DNA of 64,000 bases from Endozoicomonas sp. G2_2 (GTDB taxonomy: Bacteria > Pseudomonadota > Gammaproteobacteria > Nevskiales > Salinisphaeraceae): NCBI RefSeq assembly GCF_017744135.1, contig NZ_JAGHQU010000009.1, forward strand, positions 115,229 to 179,228. Direction: 5' to 3'. Each line of letters opens with the position of its first letter. Position 1 is the first letter of the stretch. The position numbers and the translations under genes were made by a program. Of this stretch, positions 48,139-57,436 are shown in pieces. The notes beneath the pieces were generated by a model, which saw only the letters and a program-made list of their open reading frames with translations, had not been told where the DNA came from and did not search any database.

Positions 48139-48789
48139 ATGGACATAGCAACCGCGCTGCTGAGTTTCTCGATCGCTGCCGGGCTGATGACGCTCACCCC
48201 GGGTATCGATACCGCGCTGGTGCTGCGCACCGCGGCCGTGGAGAATGCCCGTAACGCCCTGTTCGCCGCGTTCGGTGTGGTGATTGGCGTTCTCGCCTGG
48301 GGACTGCTCGCCGCACTCGGTCTCGGCGCGGTTCTGGCGGTTTCCGAAATCGCCTATGGCGTGCTGCAGTTTGCCGGCGCTGCGTATCTGATCTGGCTGG
48401 GCGCGCGGATGCTATTGCGTGCCGCGCGCGGCGCACGTGCGGACTGGCGCGACGGCGACCCGAGCCAGCCACAGGCACGCCGGGCCGGCGCACGCTGGTT
48501 TGTACGCGGGCTCACCACCAACCTGCTCAACCCCAAGGTCGGCGTGTTCTACGTGAGCCTGCTGCCACAGTTCATGCCGGCAGACGTCAACGTGGTCGCG
48601 TTCAGCGCACTTCTGGCCGGCGTGCATGCCGCACTCAGCCTGGGCTGGTTCATTCTGCTCACGCTGGCCACGCGCCCCTTCGCACGCGCACTGGCCCGCC
48701 CCGGCACCACGCGCACGCTCGACGGCATCACCGGCACGGTGCTCGTCGGCTTCGGCCTGCGTCTTGCGTTGTCGGACCGCGCGGGTTGA
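48139..48789 (+). CDS. LysE/RhtB family amino-acid exporter
   Basis: A 216-residue inner-membrane protein with about six helices. LysE signature: LLSFSIAAGLMTLTPGIDTA at the N-terminus, GVLAWGLLAALGLGAVLAVS, QFAGAAYLIWLGARMLLRAA, and the conserved FVRGLTTNLLNPKVGVFYVS motif in the middle. Exports an amino acid or derivative; substrate unknown. Stands alone, 213 bases after the tRNA. Confidence 0.93.
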   Translation: MDIATALLSFSIAAGLMTLTPGIDTALVLRTAAVENARNALFAAFGVVIGVLAWGLLAALGLGAVLAVSEIAYGVLQFAGAAYLIWLGARMLLRAARGARADWRDGDPSQPQARRAGARWFVRGLTTNLLNPKVGVFYVSLLPQFMPADVNVVAFSALLAGVHAALSLGWFILLTLATRPFARALARPGTTRTLDGITGTVLVGFGLRLALSDRAG

Positions 48790-48808
48790 GACAGCGCGAA
48801 GCCGCGAA

Positions 48809-49021
48809 TCAGGCCAGGAAGTCGAAGTCGAAAGACAGATCGACCTCGAAGTAATAACAAAGGCCCAACGCGGCCGCGACCACCGCCAGCACGATCCAGA
48901 AATACTTGTTGGATATGAAGGCGAAGATGAACATCCCCGCGACGACTGCGAATCCGGCCATGAGCAGGCCCGACCAGCCGCCGTCCTGAATGACTTCGAT
49001 CCAACCCCTGATTGCGTCCAT
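48809..49021 (-). CDS. small two-helix membrane protein
   Basis: A 70-residue protein: MDAIRGWIEVIQDGGWSGLL, then two hydrophobic helices (MAGFAVVAGMFIFAFI, FWIVLAVVAAALGLCYYF) and an acidic aromatic end EVDLSFDFDFLA. The ATG at 49021 starts right at the amphipathic segment; the frame opens 13 codons earlier. I do not recognise a family. Convergent with LysE. Confidence 0.55.
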   Translation of the reverse strand: MDAIRGWIEVIQDGGWSGLLMAGFAVVAGMFIFAFISNKYFWIVLAVVAAALGLCYYFEVDLSFDFDFLA

Positions 49022-49147
49022 GGCTCCCCCCGATTGATGCACGGCCGGCGCGACGATCACGCCCGGCCTGCGAGCGCCGCCAGAGCGATCTTATACAATG
49101 GCGCGCCCGGCGCCGAGTGCGCCGACCGTTTTGGAAGCGTCAGGCGA

Positions 49148-49573
49148 ATGCCCATGCAAATCAACGATCAACTGCTCGCGGACTGTCATGTACTCGGCAC
49201 GCTCGACCGCGCCAGCGTGTTGCTTAACCGTAACGCGGCGGTCGGCTGGCTGATTCTGGTGGTGGATACCGATGCCGTCGACTGGCACGAACTCGACGAC
49301 GCCGAGCATGAGCGGGTAAGCGAGCAGCTGCGCACGCTATCTGCCTTCACCGCGCGCTGGTTCGACGCCCACAAGCTCAACGTCGCCGCGCTGGGCAACC
49401 AGGTGCGGCAGATGCATGTGCATGTCATCGCGCGCCAGACGGATGACCCCTGCTGGCCACGCCCGGTCTGGGGCAACCTCGACGAGACGCGGGCGTATTC
49501 CAATGCTCAGATCACGGCACTGCGCGACGCACTCGCCGAGCAGATCCATCTCGTACCCGGCGGTGCGGCATGA
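49148..49573 (+). CDS. HIT domain protein
   Basis: A 141-residue histidine-triad protein: INDQLLADCHVLGTLDRASV, WLILVVDTDAVDWHELDD, and the active-site segment RQMHVHVIARQTDD near residue 90. A third histidine of the canonical HxHxHxx motif is replaced (HVHVI), a known pattern in this proteobacterial group. Hydrolyses nucleotide-type phosphoesters. Overlaps slyX by 4 bases, so they are cotranscribed. Confidence 0.9.
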   Translation: MPMQINDQLLADCHVLGTLDRASVLLNRNAAVGWLILVVDTDAVDWHELDDAEHERVSEQLRTLSAFTARWFDAHKLNVAALGNQVRQMHVHVIARQTDDPCWPRPVWGNLDETRAYSNAQITALRDALAEQIHLVPGGAA

Positions 49574-49776
49574 GCGCGGCGTCGAGCATCGAAACGCTGG
49601 AAATGCGTATCGCCTATCAGGACGACACCATCGACCAGCTCAGCGATATGGTCTATGCCCAGAGCCGCGCGCTGGCGCGTCTAACCCAGCGCTGCGAGCA
49701 GCTGGAGTCACGCATCGCCGCCCTGGCGGAGGGCGGCGATGCGAACGAGATCGACGAAACGCCGCCGCACTACTAG
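49570..49776 (+). CDS. slyX: SlyX family protein
   Basis: A 68-residue coiled-coil protein with the SlyX consensus: ETLEMRIAYQDDTIDQLSDM, then LARLTQRCEQLESRIAAL and the C-terminal ETPPHY. Function unknown in general. Start overlaps the HIT gene (ATGA). Confidence 0.88.
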   Translation: MSAASSIETLEMRIAYQDDTIDQLSDMVYAQSRALARLTQRCEQLESRIAALAEGGDANEIDETPPHY

Positions 49777-49792
49777 CCGCAGCGCTTGCAGC

Positions 49793-49813
49793 GGGCTGTC
49801 TACGCGACAGCCC
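49793..49813. terminator. hairpin between convergent slyX and 49829 gene
   Basis: GGGCTGTC/GACAGCCC, 8 paired bases around a 5-nt loop TACGC, in the 52-bp space between convergent stops. No T-tract on either side; a possible bidirectional stop. Confidence 0.4.
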
Positions 49814-49828
49814 GGGACCCTGAACCGC

Positions 49829-50218
49829 CTAGAACTGGATGCGACCGCCGCCCTGCTGGCCGCCACCACCGCCGAAGTCGCCCTGACCCGGCACCTGGAT
49901 CTGCTGGCTCTGCTGGCGCTGCATTTCCTTGAGTTCCTCGATCGCGCGCTCGGCCGCGGCATTGACCGCATCCGGGAACTGGTCGATGGCACCGGAGAGC
50001 GTGTCTGCCTCCAGTTCGAACGACAGCGGCAGGTTGCCGGCCGGGGTCATCAGGCTGGCCGAGCCTTCATAGCGCACGTCGCGGGCACTGTCGTCCTCGC
50101 CGTCCTTGGTGACCGGCACCAGACGACGGATACTGCCGACCTTGAGGTCCGTGAAGGACTCTTCGCGGTACATGCTGTCGGCATCGACCTTGATTTCGGG
50201 CATTTCGTTTGCGGCCAT
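49829..50218 (-). CDS. conserved hypothetical protein with glycine-rich C-terminus
   Basis: A 129-residue soluble protein: EIKVDADSMYREESFTDLKV, GSIRRLVPVTKDGEDD, ASLMTPAGNLPLSFELEAD, then a helix (DAVNAAAERAIEELKEMQRQ) and a tail with a glycine run ending GGGRIQF. I recognise homologues in other gammaproteobacteria annotated only as hypothetical or cytoplasmic. The start at 50218 is taken at the Met that opens MAANEMPEIKVD. No signal peptide. Function unknown. Confidence 0.75.
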   Translation of the reverse strand: MAANEMPEIKVDADSMYREESFTDLKVGSIRRLVPVTKDGEDDSARDVRYEGSASLMTPAGNLPLSFELEADTLSGAIDQFPDAVNAAAERAIEELKEMQRQQSQQIQVPGQGDFGGGGGQQGGGRIQF

Positions 50219-50350
50219 GACGTTTTCCTCGAGCGTCAAAACAATGGCGGCAAGGATAACAGCGCAGCCCGTCCAGGCTAAGCCGGCCCGCGCCGAGCGC
50301 CATGCAAGACGTACCGGGCGCCGCGTTTACGCTGCGCCCGCGGTGATCGA

Positions 50351-50887
50351 TCAGAGGGCTTCGGCGTTCTGGAAGGCGGAGCTGATACGCGCCTGCAGCT
50401 CCTTCTTGAAGGCGATACGCAGCTGCTCGCGCGCCCGGGTGACGTCCGGCCCCTGCACCAGGGTCTGCTGCAGACCGTTGTAGATCGAGAACGTCTGTAT
50501 ACCCCCATCGCCCTCGTCGCTGGTACGCAGCAGCTCCGTTGAGGCAGCGACTGCCGCGGTCACGCCGTCCGACTCTTCCTGCTGGTGAACGATGTACATG
50601 ATGCGCAGCACGCGCACGCCGGCGGGCAGGTCCTGTCCATTCATGCGGATGGTCGCCTGGCGAGCATTGGAGAGCGCTTCGTTGGCGAGCGAGGCGACGA
50701 GCTCTTCCGGCAGCATTGAGTAGCGCGCGTCCGCCACCGGCACGATATCGAGATAGACCGGGCGCTGCGGCTTCTCGCCCGCGTTGGCGCTCTCGTCGTT
50801 CTGCGCCATGGCTGCCGGCGCGCCCGCCAGAACAGACAGCACCGCGAGCAGCGAAAACACGCGAAAAAAGACGTTGGTTGGATTCAT
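50351..50887 (-). CDS. exported protein of unknown function
   Basis: A 178-residue protein with a signal peptide (FFRVFSLLAVLSVLAGAPAA, cleavage after AMA). The mature part contains VYLDIVPVADARYSMLPEEL, QDLPAGVRVLRIMYIVHQQE and a helical end FKKELQARISSAFQNAEAL. I do not recognise the family. The ATG at 50887 is fixed by the signal peptide; the frame opens 40 codons upstream. Located directly downstream of ppc. Confidence 0.7.
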   Translation of the reverse strand: MNPTNVFFRVFSLLAVLSVLAGAPAAMAQNDESANAGEKPQRPVYLDIVPVADARYSMLPEELVASLANEALSNARQATIRMNGQDLPAGVRVLRIMYIVHQQEESDGVTAAVAASTELLRTSDEGDGGIQTFSIYNGLQQTLVQGPDVTRAREQLRIAFKKELQARISSAFQNAEAL

Positions 50888-50924
50888 GGTGTCTTGATCT
50901 TTTCGGATTCCGATGACGAACAGG

Positions 50925-53714
50925 TCAGCCAGTATTGCGCATACCGGCGGCAATCGCGTTGATCGAGCGCAGCACCGGATCCAGCCACACCCGATCGCCG
51001 CCTTCACGATAGCGCGTCAGCGCGGTGATCTGAATATGATTGAGCGGGTCGAGATACGGTCGACGCCGGTCCAGCGAACGCTTGAGCACGACGTCGTCGT
51101 CCAGCAGCGTGTCCTCGCCCGTGATCGCGAGAATCCTTTCGACGGCGCGGTCATATTCACCACGAATGGCCTCGAAAATATCGACATGCTCGGGCGCAAG
51201 CTCGGCATAGGTCGCGGCGATGCGCATGTCGGCCTTGGCCAGCGACATCTGCACGCTGTCGATGATGGTGCGGAAATACGGCCAGTCGCGATAGAGCGCG
51301 ACCAGTGCCTCGTTGTCGATCCCGGCCTCCGTGAGTGCGGTACCCACCCCGAGCCAGCCCGGCAGCGTATGCCGCGACTGCGCCCAGGCGAACACCCAGG
51401 AGATTGCGCGGATCGACGACTTGCCGCGTACCGCCTTGCGATGGCCGGGCCTGGAACCGATGTTGAGCGCGCCGATTTCAGCGGTCGGCGTGGCGGCATA
51501 GAAATAGTCGAAGAAACCCGCGGTGTCTTCGGTCAGGCGGCGGTAGAACTGCTCGCCGGTATCCGACAGCGCGCCGGCGATCTGCGAGTGGTCCGTGTCG
51601 TCGGTGGCAAAGCCGCTGGCCTTGAGCGTGCCGGTAATGCCGAGCGTGAGCTCGTGAACCGCCGTTTCCGGATTGCTGTACTTGGCGAAGATCATCTCGC
51701 CCTGCTCGGTGAACTTGATCCGCGAACGCACCGTGCCCGGCGGCTGCGACACGATCGCCTGATGGGTCGGCCCGCCGCCGCGCCCGACGGTGCCGCCGCG
51801 GCCGTGAAAGAGCAGGCTGTCCACCTCGTGGCGGTCGCAGACCGCAACCGCGAGCTGCTGCGCCTTGTAGAGCTGCCAGCGCGACGCCATGATCCCGCCG
51901 TCCTTGCAGGAGTCCGAATAGCCGAGCATGACCTCCTGCCGGCGCGTCCCGTCGGCCGCCTGCGCTTCGAGAAAGTCGCGATACGCCGGCTGGGCGAGCA
52001 GGCCGTCGAGCACCGGCTCGATATGCTCGAGATCGGCCACGGTCTCGAACAACGGCGCGATCGAAAGCGGCGGGGTGCCCTCGCCCGGCTCGTAGACGCC
52101 GGTGGCGCGCATGAGCCACAGCAGCGCGAGCATGTCCGAAACGCTGTGCGTCATCGAGATCACATAGCTGCCGAACGCGTCCACGCCCAGGGTGCGGGTG
52201 AATTCACGCACCACGGCGAGGCTGTCCAGCGTGTCGCCCACTTCGCCAGAGACATCGACACGGGCCACCTCCGGTACCTCGTCGCGTGCGAGCTCGGCGG
52301 CGAGCAGCGTCGTTCGCCCGGCGTCGTCGAGGGATTCGTAGTCGTCACAGATGTCGAGCGCGGCAAACAGCTCGTGCACGCACTGGGTGTGCCGGGTCGA
52401 TTCCTCGCGCAGATCCAGGCGCGCGAGATGAAAGCCGAACGTCTGCACAAGCCGTTGGAGGTCCTTGATCTCGTCGTCGGCAATCGCCTGGTCGCCGTGA
52501 CCGACGAGCGATTCGCACATGATGCGGAGTTCGTCGATCAGTTCGGCGGCGTTGTCGTAAGCCACCGGGCTGCGCTCGCTGCGCTCGGCGCGCAGACGCA
52601 ACTCGGTCTGCAGCTGGTCGACCATCGCCGCGATGCGCTGGCGCATGAGATAGAGCTTGCGCCGATAGGGTTCGGCAGCGAAGCGCTCGGCGCGCACGCC
52701 GGTATGCGCCGCAATGCGCTGCTCGTCCGCGGCCAGGGATTGCCAGAAGGCGTCGCTGGGCGCACACCAGCGAGCCGAGAACGACAGCCGGCTGGCCAGA
52801 TGATCGATCCGGCGCAGGTATTCGGTGAGCACCTCGCGTGCCTGCATGCGCAGCGCATAGCGCGTCTCGCGCGCGGTGACATAAGGATTGCCGTCACGAT
52901 CGCCGCCGATCCAGGAGCCGAAATCCAGCACCGTGGGCGGCTCGACGCGCTCGCCGTAGGCGTTGGACAGCGCGCGTTCGAGGTTGCGATAGATCACCGG
53001 CACGCTGGCGAACAGCGAGGCACGGAAATAATAGAGCCCGTTGCGGATCTCGTCGGCCACCGTCGGGCGCGAACCGCGCAGCTCTTCGGTCTTCCAGAGC
53101 ACCTGGATGTTCTGGCGGATATGTTCCTCGATCTCGGCGTGGCGCCGCTCATCGGGCGTATCGAAAGCCAGTTCGCGAAACCACTCGAACAGCCGGCGCA
53201 GCGCGTCGAGCACGGCCCGCGGCTTGGCCTCGGTCGGGTGCGCGGTGAACACCGGCATGAACGACAGACGCTCGAGCCGGGCGAGCGCGTCCTCGAGGCT
53301 CACGCCCTCGCCGGCGAGATCGGTGAAACTGCGGTTGAACGAACCCAGCCACTGCGGATTGCCGTCGGCCGCCAGCGCGCGCCGGGTGCGGTGGGCATGG
53401 AGCTCTTCGAGCAGATTGGCCAGATTGAAATAGATGGCGAAGGCGCGCGTGACCTCGGTCATCGTTTCCGCCGGCAGGTCGGCGACGAGCGCCTGCAGCT
53501 CGGCGCGCTTGTCGGGGTCGTCCTGTTCGCGCAGCGCGATATAGCCGCGGCGCAGCGTCTCGACAGTATCGAACACGCCTTCGCGGGCCTGCGAACGCAA
53601 TACGTCGCCCAGCAGGGCACCGGCCGCGCGCACCTGGGCGCGCAGCGCTTCATCGTGGGCAGCCACGTCGGTCGCACTCATGGCGGGATGTTTCTCGTTG
53701 ATCGACGGATTCAT
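50925..53714 (-). CDS. ppc: phosphoenolpyruvate carboxylase
   Basis: A 929-residue cytosolic enzyme making oxaloacetate from PEP and bicarbonate, replenishing the TCA cycle. Key sites: MPVFTAHPTEAKPRAVLDAL (catalytic His near residue 150), SWIGGDRDGNPYVT, MLGYSDSCKDGGIMASRW near residue 605, FHGRGGTVGRGGGPTHQAI near residue 640, and the allosteric C-terminal RNTG. Length slightly above enteric Ppc. The start at 53714 is the first Met of the frame; MSATDVAAHDEALR at residue 12 is an alternative. Confidence 0.97.
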   Translation of the reverse strand: MNPSINEKHPAMSATDVAAHDEALRAQVRAAGALLGDVLRSQAREGVFDTVETLRRGYIALREQDDPDKRAELQALVADLPAETMTEVTRAFAIYFNLANLLEELHAHRTRRALAADGNPQWLGSFNRSFTDLAGEGVSLEDALARLERLSFMPVFTAHPTEAKPRAVLDALRRLFEWFRELAFDTPDERRHAEIEEHIRQNIQVLWKTEELRGSRPTVADEIRNGLYYFRASLFASVPVIYRNLERALSNAYGERVEPPTVLDFGSWIGGDRDGNPYVTARETRYALRMQAREVLTEYLRRIDHLASRLSFSARWCAPSDAFWQSLAADEQRIAAHTGVRAERFAAEPYRRKLYLMRQRIAAMVDQLQTELRLRAERSERSPVAYDNAAELIDELRIMCESLVGHGDQAIADDEIKDLQRLVQTFGFHLARLDLREESTRHTQCVHELFAALDICDDYESLDDAGRTTLLAAELARDEVPEVARVDVSGEVGDTLDSLAVVREFTRTLGVDAFGSYVISMTHSVSDMLALLWLMRATGVYEPGEGTPPLSIAPLFETVADLEHIEPVLDGLLAQPAYRDFLEAQAADGTRRQEVMLGYSDSCKDGGIMASRWQLYKAQQLAVAVCDRHEVDSLLFHGRGGTVGRGGGPTHQAIVSQPPGTVRSRIKFTEQGEMIFAKYSNPETAVHELTLGITGTLKASGFATDDTDHSQIAGALSDTGEQFYRRLTEDTAGFFDYFYAATPTAEIGALNIGSRPGHRKAVRGKSSIRAISWVFAWAQSRHTLPGWLGVGTALTEAGIDNEALVALYRDWPYFRTIIDSVQMSLAKADMRIAATYAELAPEHVDIFEAIRGEYDRAVERILAITGEDTLLDDDVVLKRSLDRRRPYLDPLNHIQITALTRYREGGDRVWLDPVLRSINAIAAGMRNTG

Positions 53715-53796
53715 GTTTTCAGCGGTTGCATGGTTCGTGCCGTTTGAAACGATACCAGCGCACGGCCATTCACTCGTTGTCTGCTAATCTTCCGCC

Positions 53797-54396
53797 ATGC
53801 CGAAACCCATGACGTTCTGCCCCAACTGCGGCGCGCCCATCGAATACAAGGTGCCCGCCGGCGACGACCGCAAGCGCAATGTCTGCAGCGAAACCGGCGA
53901 AATCTTCTACGAGAACCCACGCAACGTGGTCGGCTGCATCGTCGAGCAGGACGACCGCATCCTCATGTGCCGGCGCGCCATCGAGCCGCGTCTGGGCTTC
54001 TGGACGCTGCCGGCCGGGTTTCTGGAACTCGGCGAAACGATCTTCGAAGGCGCCGCGCGCGAAACCCGCGAGGAAGCGCAGGCCGAGGTCACCGACGCCG
54101 AGCTGTTTACCGTGATCGACGTGACGCACATCGGCCAGGTGCACATCTTCTACCGCGCCACGCTGTCCGGGAACCATTACGGCGCCGGCCAGGAAAGCCA
54201 GTTCGTCACCCTGCTCGGCGAAGACGAGATCGAGTGGTCACAGCTGGCTTTTCCGACCATTCACCGCGCGCTCAGTCATTACTTCGCCGATCGCCGGCGC
54301 GGACGCTTCGATCTGCATATGGACAACCTCGGGGCCGACGACTGGCGCGCCATGAATCTGGATCGCGTGGCCAACGTAGAGACCGGCAGCTCCTGA
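53797..54396 (+). CDS. Nudix hydrolase with N-terminal zinc ribbon
   Basis: A 199-residue protein. Zinc ribbon with FCPNCGAPIEYKVPAGDD and the VCSETGEIFYENP second half (residues 7-42). The Nudix domain has the box GFLELGETIFEGAARETREE (GX5EX7REUXEE pattern) near residue 78-98, followed by TVIDVTHIGQVHIFYRA. The zinc-ribbon plus Nudix layout matches the NADH-pyrophosphatase-like subgroup; substrate not determined. Divergent from ppc. Confidence 0.92.
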   Translation: MPKPMTFCPNCGAPIEYKVPAGDDRKRNVCSETGEIFYENPRNVVGCIVEQDDRILMCRRAIEPRLGFWTLPAGFLELGETIFEGAARETREEAQAEVTDAELFTVIDVTHIGQVHIFYRATLSGNHYGAGQESQFVTLLGEDEIEWSQLAFPTIHRALSHYFADRRRGRFDLHMDNLGADDWRAMNLDRVANVETGSS

Positions 54397-54441
54397 TAAA
54401 CTGTCGCCCATCTTTGGTTCCGTCACGAGGCCCGACCCAGG

Positions 54442-54765
54442 ATGACGTTCGTAGTCACCGAGAACTGCATCAAGTGCAAATACACCGATTGCGTGGAGGT
54501 CTGCCCGGTGGACTGTTTCCACGAGGGCCCCAACTTCCTCGCCATTGACCCGGAAGAGTGCATCGACTGCACGCTCTGCGAGCCGGAGTGCCCGGTGGAA
54601 GCCATCGTCTCGGAAGACGATCTGCCCGAGGATCAGGCCGATTTCCTCGAGCTCAACGCGGAACTGGCGTCCAAATGGCCCGTGATCACCGAGATCAAGC
54701 CGGCGCCGGAAGACGCCGACGAGTGGGCGGACAAGCCGAACAAGCGCGAGCTGCTCGAACGCTAG
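54442..54765 (+). CDS. fdxA: 7Fe/8Fe ferredoxin FdxA
   Basis: A 107-residue soluble electron carrier. Cluster-binding cysteines are in [19 protein letters not shown] and [16 protein letters not shown], the FdxA spacing for one [3Fe-4S] and one [4Fe-4S] cluster. The C-terminal half ([20 protein letters not shown]) is the usual extension. Its stop codon overlaps the stop codon of the convergent CYTH gene (CTAG). It depends on Fe-S assembly. Confidence 0.96.
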   Translation: MTFVVTENCIKCKYTDCVEVCPVDCFHEGPNFLAIDPEECIDCTLCEPECPVEAIVSEDDLPEDQADFLELNAELASKWPVITEIKPAPEDADEWADKPNKRELLER

Positions 54766-55283
54766 TCCCTCGCTCGGGCTTCGAGCAGGTCGATATAGGC
54801 GCCCGTTCGCAAGTCTGACGCAGCCACGCCGAGTGCAGCCATGAGGCGCTCGGCCTCGCGCTCGCCGGCCGCGACCGATTCCCCGGCCTCGAGCACGACT
54901 TCCAGTTCCATGAAATCGCCCAGGCCGGCGACGTGGTCGACATGGATGCGCGTGCGCCCGGCCAGATAGAGCGTGCGTGTCTTGATGACTTCGCCGCGTA
55001 CGCCCCAAGCCTGTTCGAGCACGCGCGCCATCGCCGCCGGGTCGGCCACGGGGCTGCGTTCGTAGTCGCAGGTCTTCGGCCCGTCCACGTCCGGCCGGCG
55101 ATAGAAGATCAGCTCGGCCTCGCCGGCCCTCATGCGACGCAGCTTGAGCCGCCCGCGATTGCAGGCGAAGAACGTGTCGTGCTGCTGGATTTCTTCAGGG
55201 CCGGCGGTAGCGATCGCGGCCGCCCGTTCGTGCAGCGCCGCGACATCCGCCACCGCGGCCTTGATCTCGATATTGCGCGCCAC
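54762..55283 (-). CDS. CYTH domain protein (class IV adenylate cyclase / thiamine-triphosphatase fold)
   Basis: A 173-residue protein. The N-terminal signature [20 protein letters not shown] carries the ExExK-type motif, followed by [20 protein letters not shown] and a tunnel-lining charge pattern ([38 protein letters not shown]). The family hydrolyses or cyclises triphosphates with divalent metals. Located 6 bases after the end of xerD in the same direction. Specific substrate unknown. Confidence 0.85.
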   Translation of the reverse strand: MARNIEIKAAVADVAALHERAAAIATAGPEEIQQHDTFFACNRGRLKLRRMRAGEAELIFYRRPDVDGPKTCDYERSPVADPAAMARVLEQAWGVRGEVIKTRTLYLAGRTRIHVDHVAGLGDFMELEVVLEAGESVAAGEREAERLMAALGVAASDLRTGAYIDLLEARARD

Positions 55284-55289
55284 GGCGCT

Positions 55290-56201
55290 TCAGCCGCGCG
55301 GGTGGTGGGTCGCGTGGAGCGCCTGCAGCCGGGCGCGCGCGACGTGGGTATAGATCTGGGTGGTCGACAGATCGGCATGGCCCAGCAGCATCTGCACGGC
55401 GCGCAGGTCTGCGCCGTGGTTGAGCAGGTGGGTCGCAAACGCATGGCGCAGCCCGTGCGGCGAGACGTCGGCGCGAATGCCCGCCTGGGCCGCGTAACCC
55501 CGTATGCGGTGCCAGACGTTCTGGCGCGTCATGCCGCCGCCGCGGCCGGTCACGAACAGGGCATCGCTTTGTCTGGCGCCAAGCAACAGCCCGCGCGCTT
55601 CGCGCATGTAGTGTTCCAGCCAGTCGATCGCGGCCAGGCCCAGCGGCACCAGGCGTTCGCGGCCGCCCTTGCCGGTCACGCGGATCACGCCCTGGCGCGT
55701 GTTGACCTGGGCACGGGAGGCGCCCACCAGTTCGGACACGCGCAGCCCGGCCGCATACATCAGCTCGAGCATGGCGCGATCACGCAGACCGATGTCGCTG
55801 TCGGTATCCGGGGCTGCGAGCAGCGCCTCGACATCGGCTTCGGTGAGTGTCTTCGGCAGCCGGCGGCCCTGGGTCGGCATCGCGATCAGCGCGGTCGGGT
55901 CCTCGTCGATCACGTTCGCGCGCAGCTGGTAGCGATAGAACTGACGCAGACTCGACAGCAGCCGTGCGGCACTGCGCGGACTCGAGCCCGGGGTATTCCG
56001 GGCAGCGAGATAGGCCTGGATGTCTGGGCGCGACGCCTGCGCCAGCGCTGTGCGGCCGTCCAGCCAGCGGGCGAAGTGCGCCAGATCGTTGCGGTAGGCG
56101 CCCAGCGTCGCGTCGGACAGGCCGCGCTCGGCCCAGAGCCCGTCCAGGAACGACTCGATGGTCCGGGCAGTGTCGTCGTCGAGCGCATCGATGGCGGCCA
56201 T
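55290..56201 (-). CDS. xerD: site-specific tyrosine recombinase XerD
   Basis: A 303-residue recombinase resolving chromosome dimers at dif with XerC. N-terminal core-binding domain (TIESFLDGLWAERGLSDATL, LLSSLRQFYRYQLRANVIDE). The catalytic domain has Arg in AAGLRVSELVG, Lys in TGKGGRERLVPLG, His/Arg in SPHGLRHAFATHLLNHGADL, and Tyr in HADLSTTQIYTHVARARL. The C-terminal HHPRG is typical for XerD. Only 45 bases separate it from the divergent zapE gene. Confidence 0.92.
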   Translation of the reverse strand: MAAIDALDDDTARTIESFLDGLWAERGLSDATLGAYRNDLAHFARWLDGRTALAQASRPDIQAYLAARNTPGSSPRSAARLLSSLRQFYRYQLRANVIDEDPTALIAMPTQGRRLPKTLTEADVEALLAAPDTDSDIGLRDRAMLELMYAAGLRVSELVGASRAQVNTRQGVIRVTGKGGRERLVPLGLAAIDWLEHYMREARGLLLGARQSDALFVTGRGGGMTRQNVWHRIRGYAAQAGIRADVSPHGLRHAFATHLLNHGADLRAVQMLLGHADLSTTQIYTHVARARLQALHATHHPRG

Positions 56202-56246
56202 GGCGCGGAGCGTATAATAATTTGTATTTCGACGACGAGAGTTTGC

Positions 56247-57344
56247 ATGGCAGTGTCAGCCGACAGCGCCGCCGGTCCGCGCGCGCGCTACGACGCGGAT
56301 CTCGCGCGCGACGATTTCGTGCGCGATCCGGCGCAGGAAAAAGCCGTCGATGCGCTCCAGGCGATCCACGAGGCGCTGGTCGCGAACCCGACCACCCGCA
56401 GAGGGTTGTTCGGCAAGACGCGGCGCGAAACGGTCACCGGTCTTTATCTCTGGGGCGGCGTGGGCCGCGGCAAGACCTACCTCATGGACTGCTTCTACGA
56501 GAACCTGCCCTTCGAGGAGAAGTCGCGCCTGCATTTTCATCGCTTCATGCAGAAGGTGCACGAGGCGCGCAAGAAGTACGCGAACAAGTCCGACCCGCTC
56601 AAGCTCATCGCCAAGGAATGGGCCAGCGACCGTGTGCTCTGCTTCGACGAGTTCTTCGTCTCCGACGTGGCCGACGCCATGATCCTCGCGCGCCTGACCG
56701 AGGAGCTGTTCGAGCGCGGCGTGACCCTGGTCACGACCTCGAACGTGGACCCGGACGATCTCTACAAGGATGGCCTGCAGCGCGAACGCTTCAAACCCGC
56801 GATCGCGCGCATCAAGAAATACTGCACCGTCATGCATCTGGACGACGGCACCGACTATCGGCTCGACCGGATCGACGACGCGGCCACCTATCAGACGCCG
56901 CCGGGCGAAGACGCCGACACCGTGCTGGCGAAGCACTTCGATCGCCTGGCAACCGGGCGTCCCGTCGAGGGCGGCAACGTGAAGATACTCGGCCGCAAGA
57001 TCCCGGTACGCCAGCGTGCCGATAGCGTCGTGTGGTTCGAGTTCGAGGATCTGTGCCGCGGCAGCCGCTCGGCCAACGACTACATCGAGATGGCGCGCGA
57101 GTATTCGACCATCATGGTGTCCAACGTGCCCGTCTTCGATGACGACGAGAACAACGCCGCGCGCCGCTTCATCAATGCGGTGGATGAATTCTACGACCGT
57201 CGGGTCAATCTGTTCTGCACCGCCGAGGCCGTACCGGAGGCACTGTACCAGGGCACACGCCTGGCCTTCGAGTTCGAACGTACCGCCAGCCGGCTACAGG
57301 AAATGAGCTCGAACGAATACCTCGGCGAGCCCCACCGCGCCTGA
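56247..57344 (+). CDS. zapE: cell division protein ZapE (AFG1-like ATPase)
   Basis: A 365-residue AAA-type ATPase. Walker A GLYLWGGVGRGKTYLMDCFY near residue 70, Walker B VLCFDEFFVSDVADAMI near residue 132, then VTLVTTSNVDPDDLYKDGLQ, IVSNVPVFDDDENNAARRFI-like sensor region, and the C-terminal FERTASRLQEMSS. It acts on the Z-ring during late division and oxygen-limited growth. The ATG at 56247 is taken because MAVSADSAAGPRARYD starts the protein; the open frame before it is noise. Confidence 0.93.
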   Translation: MAVSADSAAGPRARYDADLARDDFVRDPAQEKAVDALQAIHEALVANPTTRRGLFGKTRRETVTGLYLWGGVGRGKTYLMDCFYENLPFEEKSRLHFHRFMQKVHEARKKYANKSDPLKLIAKEWASDRVLCFDEFFVSDVADAMILARLTEELFERGVTLVTTSNVDPDDLYKDGLQRERFKPAIARIKKYCTVMHLDDGTDYRLDRIDDAATYQTPPGEDADTVLAKHFDRLATGRPVEGGNVKILGRKIPVRQRADSVVWFEFEDLCRGSRSANDYIEMAREYSTIMVSNVPVFDDDENNAARRFINAVDEFYDRRVNLFCTAEAVPEALYQGTRLAFEFERTASRLQEMSSNEYLGEPHRA

Positions 57345-57436
57345 CTGCGCACTCCGCCGGCTTGCGAAAGCCGTGGGCACGCAACTTGCCGTGCCATTCT
57401 TTCGTATCTCGTGAACCGCGTCAGGCAGGGGTCGGG

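Noticed and set aside
50913..53747. A 944-codon plus-strand frame opposite ppc
   Set aside because: It is the antisense shadow of ppc in a GC-rich genome; composition is His/Arg/Ala-rich with no domain, while the minus frame is unmistakably PEP carboxylase.
54933..56246. N-terminal extension of the zapE frame (over 400 codons)
   Set aside because: It runs antisense to xerD and the CYTH gene and has no family resemblance; ZapE begins at 56247.
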